A stretch of 64,000 nucleotides of DNA. Origin: DASYKT01 sp035995185. GTDB taxonomy: Bacteria > Acidobacteriota > Blastocatellia > Pyrinomonadales > Pyrinomonadaceae. The notes beneath the pieces were generated by a model that worked only from the letters and a program-made list of their open reading frames with translations, made no database searches and was not told where the DNA came from. Position 1 is the first letter of the stretch. Every line of letters starts with the position of its first letter. The translations under genes were made by a program, and so were the position numbers. This document shows positions 53,001-60,825 of the stretch, piece by piece. The DNA is taken from contig DASYKT010000051.1 of NCBI GenBank assembly GCA_035995185.1, positions 1 through 64,000 on the forward strand, given 5' to 3'.

Positions 53001-55891
53001 ACATCGGCCATCGCGCGCACCTGGTTGGTCAAATTTGCGGCCAGCTGGTTCACGTTGTCCGTCAGGTCGCGCCAGGTTCCCGAAGCTCCGGGCACGCTCG
53101 CCTGTCCGCCAAGCTCGCCTTCGATACCCACTTCGCGCGCCACGGTCGTCACCTGGTCGGCAAAGGTCGCGAGCGTGTCGATCATCGCGTTAATGGTATC
53201 GGCCAGCTCCGCGATCTCACCGAGCGCTTCCACTTCGAGTTTGCGGTTGAGGTTTCCGTTGGCCACGGCGGTCACCACGCGGGCGATACCGCGCACCTGA
53301 GTCGTCAGGTTAGACGCCATAAAGTTCACGTTGTCGGTCAGATCTTTCCAGACACCGGCGACTCCCTTTACCTCGGCCTGCCCGCCGAGCTTTCCTTCCG
53401 TACCCACCTCGCGCGCCACACGCGTCACTTCGGAGGCGAACGAGTTCAACTGGTCCACCATCGTGTTGATGGTGATCTTGAGTTCGAGAATTTCTCCCTG
53501 CACGTCCACCGTGATCTTTTTCGAGAGGTCGCCGTTGGCCACGGCGGTCGTAACCGTGGCGATGTTTCGTACTTGCGAAGTGAGGTTAGACGCCATGAAG
53601 TTCACGTTATCCGTCAAGTCTTTCCACGTTCCGGAGACACCGCGCACGACCGCCTGTCCGCCGAGTTTTCCTTCGGTGCCTACTTCACGAGCCACACGCG
53701 TCACTTCCGACGCAAACGACGAAAGCTGGTCCACCATCGTGTTGATGGTATTTTTCAGCTCGAGAATTTCTCCCTTCACATCCACCGTGATCTTTTTCGA
53801 AAGATCGCCCGTTGCCACAGCCGTCGTCACGTCGGCGATGTTGCGCACCTGCGAAGTCAGGTTAGACGCCATGAAATTTACGTTATCGGTCAAGTCTTTC
53901 CACGTACCGGAAACACCGCGCACGACCGCCTGTCCGCCCAGCTTTCCTTCGGTACCTACCTCGCGCGCCACACGCGTCACTTCGGATGCGAACGACGAAA
54001 GCTGGTCCACCATCGTGTTGATAGTGTCTTTGAGTTCGAGAATTTCCCCCTGCACGTCCACCGTGATCTTTTTGGAAAGGTCGCCGTTTGCCACGGCGGT
54101 CGTCACCGCGGCGATATTACGCACCTGGCCGGTGAGGTTGGACGCCATGAAGTTCACGTTATCCGTCAAGTCTTTCCACGTTCCCGAAACGCCTTTTACC
54201 TGTGCCTGTCCGCCGAGTTTTCCTTCTGTTCCCACTTCGCGCGCCACACGCGTCACTTCCGAGGCGAACGAGTTCAGCTGGTCCACCATCGTGTTGAGCG
54301 TGTCTTTGAGTTCGAGAATTTCGCCGCGCACCTGCACCGTGATCTTTTTGGAAAGGTCGCCGTTGGCCACCGAGGTCGCCACTTCGGCGATGTTGCGCAC
54401 CTGGGCGGTCAGGTTCGAGGTCATCAGGTTCACGTTTTCCGTCAGGTCTTTCCACACGCCACCGACGCCCTTCACCTCGGCCTGTCCGCCGAGTTTTCCT
54501 TCCGTACCCACTTCGCGCGCCACACGCGTTACTTCCGAGGCGAAGGAGTTGAGCTGGTCCACCATCGTGTTCAGCGTATTTTTCAGTTCGAGAATTTCGC
54601 CGCGCACGTCCACGGTAATTTTCTTGGAAAGATCGCCGTTCGCCACCGAGGTCGCCACGTCGGCAATGTTGCGCACCTGGCCGGTCAGGTTGCTGGTCAT
54701 CAGGTTCACGTTGTCGGTCAGGTCTTTCCACACGCCGCCGACGCCTTTTACTTCGGCCTGTCCGCCGAGCTTACCTTCGGTACCTACCTCGCGCGCCACA
54801 CGCGTCACTTCCGAAGCGAATGATGAAAGCTGATCTACCATCGTGTTGATGGTGTCTTTGAGTTCGAGGATCTCTCCTTTTACGTCCACCGTGATCTTTT
54901 TCGAAAGGTCGCCGTTCGCCACGGCGGTCGTAACTTCCGCGATGTTTCTCACCTGTCCGGTGAGGTTGTTGGCCATCAGGTTCACATTGTCGGTAAGATC
55001 TTTCCACGTTCCCGACACGCCGCGCACCTCGGCCTGCCCGCCGAGTTTTCCTTCGGTACCCACCTCGCGCGCCACGCGCGTCACTTCCGAAGCGAATGAC
55101 GACAGCTGGTCCACCATCGTGTTGATGGTATTTTTCAGTTCGAGAATTTCACCTTTTACGTCTACGGTAATTTTTCTGGAGAGGTCGCCGTTGGCCACGG
55201 CGGTGGTCACGTCGGCGATCGAGCGCACCTGGCCCGTCAGGTTCGAAGCCATCAGGTTCACATTATCGGTAAGATCCTTCCACGTTCCGGACACGCCTTT
55301 GACCTGCGCCTGTCCGCCGAGTTTTCCTTCGGTACCCACCTCGCGCGCCACGCGCGTCACCTCGGAAGCAAACGCCCCGAGCTGCATCACCATCGTGTTC
55401 ACCGTTTTACCTGTGCGGAGGAATTCACCCTTGAGCGGGCGGCCGTCGATCTCGACATTAAAATTCTGCGAGAGGTCGCCTTCGGCCACCGCGCCGATAA
55501 CGCGCGCGATCTCAGTGGTCGGCTGCGCCAGATCGGTGATCAGCGTGTTGACCGATTCGATACACGAACGCCAACCGCCCGTCGAATGCGTCAACGCCGC
55601 GCGCTGCGCGATCTTGCCTTCTTTACCGACCACTTCGCTGATGCGGCCAAGCTCGGAAGTAAGCTGCTCGTTTTTTTCGATGATCTCGTTAAAGGCGTCG
55701 TAGATCTTTCCCGCCACACCAACCTGGTCGGCCGGCAGCCGCGATGAAAAATCGCCTTTCTTGACCGCGGTAAGAACGCTGAGAAGCAGCTTCGGATCGA
55801 GATAATCCGGCTTCATATTTTTGTTGGATCTGAGCCTGCCGTTGGTTTTGGTTTTTGCGGCCGCGGGTTTATCCGTAATTACAGCACCCAT
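50027..55891 (-). CDS. Multi-HAMP hybrid histidine kinase (group III/Nik1-like)
   Basis: A 1954-residue cytoplasmic hybrid kinase. The N-terminal ~970 residues hold about ten to eleven HAMP domains in tandem; the central ones repeat every 92 residues (VTRVAREVGTEGKLGGQA occurs eight times, NGDLSKKITVDV between). A GAF domain follows (~1010-1170), then a long coiled coil (~1175-1270), a HisKA with His1280 (SHELRTPLNSML), an HATPase (NLLSNAFKF, DTGIGIPEDKQ, GLGLSISREIARLLGGEI) and three receivers: the first with Asp1616 (LDLKLPGMHGY), then DCAIVDLMLPDM and DGVLMDIMMPGMDGY. No membrane segment. The layout resembles fungal Nik1-type osmosensors and their bacterial relatives. AGGGAGGG lies eight bases before ATG 55891. 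A second hybrid kinase follows in the operon. Confidence 0.95.
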   Translation of the reverse strand: MGAVITDKPAAAKTKTNGRLRSNKNMKPDYLDPKLLLSVLTAVKKGDFSSRLPADQVGVAGKIYDAFNEIIEKNEQLTSELGRISEVVGKEGKIAQRAALTHSTGGWRSCIESVNTLITDLAQPTTEIARVIGAVAEGDLSQNFNVEIDGRPLKGEFLRTGKTVNTMVMQLGAFASEVTRVAREVGTEGKLGGQAQVKGVSGTWKDLTDNVNLMASNLTGQVRSIADVTTAVANGDLSRKITVDVKGEILELKNTINTMVDQLSSFASEVTRVAREVGTEGKLGGQAEVRGVSGTWKDLTDNVNLMANNLTGQVRNIAEVTTAVANGDLSKKITVDVKGEILELKDTINTMVDQLSSFASEVTRVAREVGTEGKLGGQAEVKGVGGVWKDLTDNVNLMTSNLTGQVRNIADVATSVANGDLSKKITVDVRGEILELKNTLNTMVDQLNSFASEVTRVAREVGTEGKLGGQAEVKGVGGVWKDLTENVNLMTSNLTAQVRNIAEVATSVANGDLSKKITVQVRGEILELKDTLNTMVDQLNSFASEVTRVAREVGTEGKLGGQAQVKGVSGTWKDLTDNVNFMASNLTGQVRNIAAVTTAVANGDLSKKITVDVQGEILELKDTINTMVDQLSSFASEVTRVAREVGTEGKLGGQAVVRGVSGTWKDLTDNVNFMASNLTSQVRNIADVTTAVATGDLSKKITVDVKGEILELKNTINTMVDQLSSFASEVTRVAREVGTEGKLGGQAVVRGVSGTWKDLTDNVNFMASNLTSQVRNIATVTTAVANGDLSKKITVDVQGEILELKITINTMVDQLNSFASEVTRVAREVGTEGKLGGQAEVKGVAGVWKDLTDNVNFMASNLTTQVRGIARVVTAVANGNLNRKLEVEALGEIAELADTINAMIDTLATFADQVTTVAREVGIEGELGGQASVPGASGTWRDLTDNVNQLAANLTNQVRAMADVATAVTKGDLTRSITVDASGEVAFLKDNVNEMIRNLRETTQKNTEQDWLKTNLAKFTRLLQGQRDLLTVARLILSEMAPLVEMQHGVFYITGITEEETALKMLASYAYRERKSVANEFKLGEGLVGQCALEKERIIIKEVPPDYVKVNSGLGEAAPTNIVVLPVLFEGQIKAVIELASFSPFNDIHFAFLDQLTESIGIVINTIEANMRTEELLKQSQSLAQELQIGQAELQETNRRLELQAQSLQTSEELLKQQQEELQQTNQELEEKATLLSEQKSEVEQKNRQIELARTALEDKAKQLALSSKYKSEFLANMSHELRTPLNSMLILSKMLSENAESNLNDKQIEFAETIHSSGADLLALINEILDLSKIESGNMGVEIANVHFGELKGEIERIFEQVAQDKGLELIIDLDKPLPDSMETDPKRLGQVLKNLLSNAFKFTAQGQVGLRINIAESGWSFDNENLNRASSVVAFNVTDTGIGIPEDKQQLIFEAFQQADGTTSRKYGGTGLGLSISREIARLLGGEIKLESKPGEGSTFTFFLPEHYSPVANTAGSEREEDMIAGNGHDNMLLTFGPEVDISRLAKTQVAINDDRSNIEQDDKVMLVIEDDSSFARILVDIAHEQGFKCLVSQHGEDALMTARKYRPDAITLDLKLPGMHGYSVLDRLKHDPSTRHIPIQTVSVLDDVRRVLKLGALGHITKPAQRENLIEGVTFLKDFVDRPVKRLLLIEDDETLRRSIHELIGGEDVTITSVGTGEEALKTLEAESFDCAIVDLMLPDMEWSDLIGKIKRETRFPELPIIVHTGKDLTKRETAKVKKMAETIILKDADSMERLVDETALFLHRDVADLSESQKNMIKRVNVTDPRLTGKKVLVVDDDIRNIFALTSILERQQMQVVYAENGQDGIDMLKKSTAIDGVLMDIMMPGMDGYQAMHEIRQITKFKSIPIIAVTAKAMKGDRQKCIEAGASDYITKPVETEQLLSLLRIWLDR
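53420..55360 (-). repeat. Tandem 276-bp repeats encoding HAMP units
   Basis: Within the multi-HAMP kinase gene, a 276-bp unit recurs in phase; the segment complementary to the FASEVTRVAREV codons is found near 53422, 53698, 53974, 54250, 54526, 54802, 55078 and 55354. The repeats are very similar in DNA as well as protein, so unequal crossing over could change the number of units. Confidence 0.85.
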
Positions 55892-56247
55892 AAATGGTAC
55901 CCTCCCTTATTCGATAAAAACGATTAAATTAGCTATCAAGACACACTAACAGGTGTAAATCGCGAGATTTATTAGCAGGTTCAATTAAATTATAGAACTC
56001 TGAGCCTCCGATTTCCAGCAAAATATTTGCTCTCACGCTAAAAGCGCAGAAATGCCCATAAACTTCAGGTATTTAAAGCTTTAGGAAACCTATTGTTCCC
56101 GGAATCATCTAAAGTATTGGCCCTGGAATATTAAACGTTCTTAATTAGTATTAAATTTGGCTGAAACCGTGCCTTTTTGCATCTTTAACAATGACGGATC
56201 TTGAATATGTTTGGATCCCGGCAAAAGTTTGCCAGATCTAAAGGAAA

Positions 56248-58017
56248 ATGATTATCTTGATTATGCCCATATATAAATTCAGAAATTGTTACCTCAATAC
56301 CGTCGAGCGCCAGGCAGTGATGGACGGCAAATATCTGAAATTGACGCCAAAAACACTTGATCTCCTGCAGCTTTTAATAGAAAAACGGGGCGATGTCGTC
56401 TCGAAAGACGAGATCCTGGAAAAGGTCTGGCATGGCAGTTTCGTCGAAGAAGGAAACCTTCCGGTACACGTTTCAACCTTGCGCCGGTCGTTCGGGGAAA
56501 GCCGCATTCGCACCTTTATAGAAACCGTGCCGGGCGTGGGTTACCGGTTTATTTCCCCGGTTGCCCTGGCACGGGAAAAAGAATGGGAAAAGCAGCTGAT
56601 ACAACAGAATCGCCTGACCCATAAGACCGAATCGAAAAATGTTTTCGATTCCATCGCGATCCTGCCCCTTAATAATGAAAGCAACGATCCGGAGATCGAT
56701 TACCTGGTCGACGGCCTGACCGAAAAATTTATCAATAGCCTGTCTCATATTTCCGGCCTCAGAGTTTTGGCCCGCAATACCGTTTTTCGTTACAAGAACA
56801 AAAACACGGATGCCAAGCGGGTCGGGGAAACGCTGGGAGTGGAAACCGTATTGACCGGACGCCTGCGGATCATCAAGGACAGGATAATTATCAGCGTCGA
56901 ATTGACCGATATTTCAACCGGCGGCCAGCTCTGGGGAACTCAATTCAATCAGCCGTTCACCGACATCATCGAAGTAGAAGAAAAAATAACAGCCGCCGTT
57001 TCGGAAAAACTGAGTTCGGAGATCAGTCAGGTCGCCCGCAGCTCCGCCGGCGACTTGCAGACCAAAAACACCGAATCGTACCGGCTGTATTTCAAAGGGA
57101 AATATTTTCAGGAGAAACGATCGGGAGCAGATATCTATAAAGCGATCGAATATTTCAAGCAGTCTATCGCCCAGGACCCGGATAACATTTATTCGTATAT
57201 TGAGATATGCGAATCCTATTATTTTCTCTACATGCTTGAATATATTTCCTATGAGGAAGCCCTCTCCAGCATGAAGCCTTTTTGGCCGGAGCTCTCGGAA
57301 AAGACCCGGTCTATCGACGCTCTGCATGCCCTTTACGGCCGAAAGGCGTATTTGAATTGGGACTTTGAAAAAGCCGAAAGACACTACAAAAAAGCCATCG
57401 ACATTAACCCGAATTTTCTCTCGGTCCAATACCGGTACGGGCAGTGGCTGGTCGGTATGGGACGGATCTGGGATGGGCTGGAACAATTGACGCAAGTTAT
57501 CCGATTAGACCCGCTGTCTATTAATTCCTACAAAGAGATCGCCAAATTCTATTACCAGATGCGGGAATATGAGAACGCCCTTATGTATGCCGGCGAGGCG
57601 CTGGAACTCGAGCCGGACGATCATCAGGCCTTGTCCATTATGGGATGTATACTGGCCGCGACCGGAGAATACGATGAGGCCGGCGCCGCTTTTCAAAAAT
57701 CTCTTAGCGTCGCTCATAATACCGAGACCTTTGCGATGACCGGTTATGTCTATGCGCGCGCGGGAAAAAGGAATGAAGCCTATCAGGTGCTTGAGCAGCT
57801 TTATAGCCTGGAATATGGCTACGTCGGGGCCTATCTTCCCGCGGTGATCTACAGCGCGCTGGGGGAAAACGACAAAGCCTTTGAACACCTGGAACTCGCT
57901 TTTGAACGCCACGAGGCCGATCTCTGCCTGCTAAAAGTAAATCCCAGGTTGGACACTTTAAGAGACGATCCGAGATTTGATGAACTGATGATAAGAATGG
58001 GCTTCCCGGAGAAATAG
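56248..58017 (+). CDS. CadC-like wHTH regulator with TPR domain
   Basis: A 589-residue regulator. An OmpR/CadC-type winged helix fills residues ~10-105 (LTPKTLDLLQLLIEKRGDVV, DEILEKVWHGSFVEEGNLPV, TLRRSFGES, ETVPGVGYRF). A middle domain (~130-265) has the LPLNNESNDPEIDYLVDGLT segment common in adenylate-cyclase/TPR-type regulators. TPR repeats run from ~275 to 580 (for example AERHYKKAIDINPNFLSVQY, ENALMYAGEALELEPDDHQA). There is no membrane helix, so it is a soluble variant. It may start at ATG 56248 or ATG 56263; AAAGGA is nearer the first. It is divergent from the large kinase operon across 356 A/T-rich bases (55892-56247), which probably carry both promoters, including a TATAAT on the minus strand at 55989-55994. 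Confidence 0.9.
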   Translation: MIILIMPIYKFRNCYLNTVERQAVMDGKYLKLTPKTLDLLQLLIEKRGDVVSKDEILEKVWHGSFVEEGNLPVHVSTLRRSFGESRIRTFIETVPGVGYRFISPVALAREKEWEKQLIQQNRLTHKTESKNVFDSIAILPLNNESNDPEIDYLVDGLTEKFINSLSHISGLRVLARNTVFRYKNKNTDAKRVGETLGVETVLTGRLRIIKDRIIISVELTDISTGGQLWGTQFNQPFTDIIEVEEKITAAVSEKLSSEISQVARSSAGDLQTKNTESYRLYFKGKYFQEKRSGADIYKAIEYFKQSIAQDPDNIYSYIEICESYYFLYMLEYISYEEALSSMKPFWPELSEKTRSIDALHALYGRKAYLNWDFEKAERHYKKAIDINPNFLSVQYRYGQWLVGMGRIWDGLEQLTQVIRLDPLSINSYKEIAKFYYQMREYENALMYAGEALELEPDDHQALSIMGCILAATGEYDEAGAAFQKSLSVAHNTETFAMTGYVYARAGKRNEAYQVLEQLYSLEYGYVGAYLPAVIYSALGENDKAFEHLELAFERHEADLCLLKVNPRLDTLRDDPRFDELMIRMGFPEK

Positions 58018-58042
58018 GCTTTGTCTGTAGAATCCTGATACG

Positions 58043-58107
58043 GCCACGAGTGTCACAAATAACACGAATAGGGAATTTTTCATTCGTGTTATTTGTGTAA
58101 TAGTGGC
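58043..58107. repeat. Dispersed intergenic repeat, copy 5 (inverted pair)
   Basis: Left arm (58043-58069) starts GCCACGAGTGTCACAAATAA and right arm (58082-58107) begins ATTCGTGTTATTTGTGTAAT. The arms are near-perfect inverted copies of the TTCGTGT repeat separated by 12 bases. It follows the regulator gene at 58017. Confidence 0.7.
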
Positions 58108-58225
58108 AAATAAAACCGTGTATGGCTTTATATATTAAGTAAAGAAAACCGACTTTACAGGCAAAGCCCGTCGGAAATCAGACCGCGCCTTTTTGTTAAA
58201 CACAACTCAACGTTTGAAAAAAATG

Positions 58226-58507
58226 TTGACAATAAAGGTGTTTAGGTATTAACCTGTCTACGGTGCAGTATTTTCGTGCCATCCCCATTTAAGTCTTCCC
58301 CCCAAACCCCCATCCCTATCGCAAACGTCTTACGCGCAAACTAAGCAAGGTCAGCCAAATTTGCGAACACAGGCTTGCTGCGATCTTCCGCGGATAAATT
58401 TTCTTACAGGCCAGGTCAGGGCCCTAAGCGGCTTTAGCTTTGCCTGTATTTACTTTTGTCTGCATTATTTTCAACCCCTATTTTTTTTGCTAGGAGAACT
58501 TTACACC
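58226..58507 (+). promoter_or_regulatory. Candidate promoter and long leader of pilin-like operon
   Basis: TTGACA at 58226-58231 is followed by TATTAA (58247-58252, 15-base gap) or TTAACC (17-base gap), a possible promoter. The ~245-base leader to ATG 58508 has a C-rich stretch (58280-58320) and possible pairings (CGCAAA with TTTGCG; AGCAAG with CTTGCT at about 58335-58380). It matches no riboswitch class I know. AGGAGA at 58493-58498 is the ribosome binding site of the first gene. Confidence 0.35.
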
Positions 58508-59206
58508 ATGTTCAAAATGATCAAATACGCCGCTGCAGCGGCATTTGTCACCACTCTTTTTTTGACAGCCGCCAGTGCTCAATCGACCACCGGTACTGTC
58601 AATATGAGCGGAACAGTCTCGAAATTCGTCGAGATCAATTCCGGCGGAGCCGTTACTCTGACCGGTAATTCCGGAGGTGGTATTACGACAAACGGAACGG
58701 CCAATAATCCGCTCGCAGTTGTCATTAATTTGGGCGAACTCGGCCCGAGCAACACAAACAGCTTCGTTACCGCCAGCGTGCCCCTTAAACTGCGCAGCAA
58801 CGCCGCCTATGTGATGTCAATGGTTGCTACCGTCACCAGTTCAGGAACGACCTCGAATGAGATCCTTGCTTCTGATATCGGTTTCGGCCTTAGTGCGCCT
58901 TCGCGCACCGGCGTCGGCGTCAATACGACCGGCACGGATACCAACAACACCGCGGGAGATCCTACCCTGCCGGCCAATGGCGCGATCAATGCGACATCGG
59001 GCAGATTCGAATTCACCGCGACACGGTCGAACCTTAGTGCTTTTTCAACTTCGACGACCGCTCTGAGTGGATCGGCCATCATGAATGCCGTCCCGCGCAG
59101 CAACGCCAACGGGCTGAACGTGCCGGCGATCTTTGCCGTCAAACCGCAGTTCTATGAAAACGGAACGACGACGGTTGCCGTTACTTTCACCGTCACCGCA
59201 CCGTAG
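58508..59206 (+). CDS. Secreted pilin-like protein 1
   Basis: A 232-residue secreted protein. The signal peptide (KYAAAAAFVTTLFLTAASA) is followed by a beta-rich, Ser/Thr/Gly/Asn-rich chain with no Cys. The last strands (IFAVKPQFYENGTTTVAVTF then TVTAP) alternate polar and hydrophobic residues, as the C-terminal strand of chaperone-usher pilins does. It is clearly related to the next gene product: both share a VVINLGELGPSNTN/VTINFGEVSPKNTN segment, an IGFG segment and the PQFY..GT..TFT end. The ATG at 58508 has AGGAGA about 9 bases upstream, which decides the start over longer readings. As first gene of a four-gene set with chaperone- and usher-like products it is the likely major subunit; this is inference, since no family is recognised directly. 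Confidence 0.8.
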   Translation: MFKMIKYAAAAAFVTTLFLTAASAQSTTGTVNMSGTVSKFVEINSGGAVTLTGNSGGGITTNGTANNPLAVVINLGELGPSNTNSFVTASVPLKLRSNAAYVMSMVATVTSSGTTSNEILASDIGFGLSAPSRTGVGVNTTGTDTNNTAGDPTLPANGAINATSGRFEFTATRSNLSAFSTSTTALSGSAIMNAVPRSNANGLNVPAIFAVKPQFYENGTTTVAVTFTVTAP

Positions 59207-59218
59207 GAAACCAAAGAA

Positions 59219-59890
59219 ATGAAAAAGAGTACATTTAGTATTCCAATTCTATTCTGCCTCTTGTTTATCGGAGGTTTGGGCAGCGTGTTTGCCCAGGCCT
59301 TCGATATCTCAAGCGGTGGTTTGCCGACCATAACCGGTGCTCTCGGCGGCTCGGTGACGGGCAGCTCAAGCACCACGACCAATCTTTCCGTGACGATAAA
59401 TTTTGGTGAGGTTTCGCCAAAGAACACTAATAATATCGTTAAAGTAGTTGTCCCGATCGCGGTCCGCAGCACTTCCCCCTATAAAGTCACGGCGACCGTT
59501 ACCGGATCGACAAACACCAACCCCCAGGCCATCCAGCGTACCGATATCGGTTTTGGCGCAAACAACATGCATTCGATGGGCGGACTGCTGGCGCGAAATT
59601 GCGATGAGAGCCCCCATCTTTTCGCCACGCCGTTCAGTAACGATCCGGCCGGCAATGTCATGATCGCAGCCAACGGGCGCGTGGCCTATCTTTCCACCTT
59701 AAACAACGTCGCCACATCTACAACCATCCTCAGTGGCCCCGAGCTTTCCTTTCTTACCGCCGCACGGCTTTCAAATAATGGTTATATTTTTAACGCCATC
59801 TTTACCATTACGCCGCAGTTTTACGCGTCCGGCACGGCGAATCTGACCATTACTTTTACCATCTCTTCGGGACCCAACGTCCCCTGCTAA
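59219..59890 (+). CDS. Secreted pilin-like protein 2
   Basis: A 223-residue paralogue of the preceding product, 12 bases downstream. It has a signal peptide (FSIPILFCLLFIGGLGSVFA, cut before QAFDIS), then a beta-rich chain with the shared VTINFGEVSPKNTN, VPIAVRSTSPYKVTATV, RTDIGFG and FNAIFTITPQFYASGTANLT segments. It differs by an inserted loop with Cys (HSMGGLLARNCDESPHLFAT) and ends in Cys (SSGPNVPC), while protein 1 has no Cys. The two Cys could form a disulphide or link to the surface or to another subunit. It may be a minor or tip-type subunit of the same fibre. No domain family is recognised, so the function rests on its neighbours. Confidence 0.78.
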   Translation: MKKSTFSIPILFCLLFIGGLGSVFAQAFDISSGGLPTITGALGGSVTGSSSTTTNLSVTINFGEVSPKNTNNIVKVVVPIAVRSTSPYKVTATVTGSTNTNPQAIQRTDIGFGANNMHSMGGLLARNCDESPHLFATPFSNDPAGNVMIAANGRVAYLSTLNNVATSTTILSGPELSFLTAARLSNNGYIFNAIFTITPQFYASGTANLTITFTISSGPNVPC

Positions 59891-59916
59891 AAATTTCAGT
59901 CATTTTGGTGATATCT

Positions 59917-60807
59917 ATGAACAGATACTTTTCTATTTTTGCACTCTTAGTCTGTCTGCCCCTCTGCCCCCTCTACGCTGCCGCTCAAACTCCAAATGCC
60001 GATGCGAACTCCAACGGCAGCATGGCGCTTTCCCCGGCCCGTTTCGAACTAGAGATGAAACCGGGAACGGAAACGACGGTCGTGATAAACCTGGATTACC
60101 GCGCCCCGGAAGGCGCGAAAAAAGAACCGACAAGGATAGTAGCGACCCTCAACGATTGGTCGCTGACCAGGGACGGCCGCGTGGAATTTTTCCGCGCCAA
60201 TTATCAGCCGAATTCCGCCAGCCCCTGGCTGATCTACACGCCCGGTGAGGCGGCGGTTATGCCCGGCTCAATGCATCAGATCCGCGTCACGATCGCGGTG
60301 CCGGCCAACGCGACACCCGGCGACCACCTGGCGGCATTGATCATCGAACAGCGTCCGGAAAATCTCAAGACCGAACCCAATCTCCGCCAGATGATAATTC
60401 GCTACCGGATGGCGACCGTCTTTTATATAAAAGTTCCGGGTTTGACCAAACGCGGCTCTTTCGAAAATCTTTACGCCGAATCAACGCCCGACGGCATCGT
60501 CGTCACGCCCACCCTCAAGAATGAAGGCAACAGCCTCGTTCGCCCGGTCAGCTCGGTCAAAGTCGTGAACGCCGAAGGAAGCATCGTCGCCGAAATGGCG
60601 GATTTTGAATCGATACCGGTGCTCGGCGGCACGGAATTAAGCCGTCCCGTGCTTCTCAATCAAGCGCTGGCGCCCGGAAACTACACGGTAAAATATAAGG
60701 TCGATTTTCAGGATGGCAGCCGGGCGACCGAAGGCGTCACCGACCTCGTCGTCAAACCCGCGACAAGAATTGCCGCTTTAGGCACAGTTCCCGCTCAGAA
60801 ACCGTAA
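59917..60807 (+). CDS. Periplasmic chaperone-like protein
   Basis: A 296-residue exported protein with a signal peptide (IFALLVCLPLCPLYAAAQ). Two Ig-like domains are suggested: the first (~30-150) begins with MALSPARFELEMKPGTETTV, like the opening strands of PapD-type chaperones and related envelope proteins, and includes the VRIAVPANATPGDHLAALII-like segment (here VTIAVPANATPGDHLAALII). The second (~165-285) has VTPTLKNEGNSLVRPVSSVK and ends KYKVDFQDGSRATEGVTDLV. The length exceeds classic chaperones (~230 aa). It follows the second pilin-like gene by 26 bases; GGTGA precedes ATG 59917. A role in folding or delivering the pilin-like proteins fits the order subunit-subunit-chaperone-barrel. 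Alternative: a generic DUF916-like surface protein. Confidence 0.75.
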   Translation: MNRYFSIFALLVCLPLCPLYAAAQTPNADANSNGSMALSPARFELEMKPGTETTVVINLDYRAPEGAKKEPTRIVATLNDWSLTRDGRVEFFRANYQPNSASPWLIYTPGEAAVMPGSMHQIRVTIAVPANATPGDHLAALIIEQRPENLKTEPNLRQMIIRYRMATVFYIKVPGLTKRGSFENLYAESTPDGIVVTPTLKNEGNSLVRPVSSVKVVNAEGSIVAEMADFESIPVLGGTELSRPVLLNQALAPGNYTVKYKVDFQDGSRATEGVTDLVVKPATRIAALGTVPAQKP

Positions 60808-60825
60808 AACCTGCACCACGCGAAA

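Noticed and set aside
53331..54833. Long open frames on the plus strand opposite the multi-HAMP kinase (up to 500 aa)
   Set aside because: They are antisense shadows of the tandem 276-bp repeats; their translations repeat in the same period and show no own domain or start signals.
53420..55360. Regular repeats considered as a CRISPR-like array
   Set aside because: The 276-bp spacing, lack of distinct spacers and continuous coding frame show they are protein-domain repeats.
58253..58507. Leader considered as a c-di-GMP or other known riboswitch
   Set aside because: I could not match conserved core sequences of any class I know; kept only as an unexplained leader.
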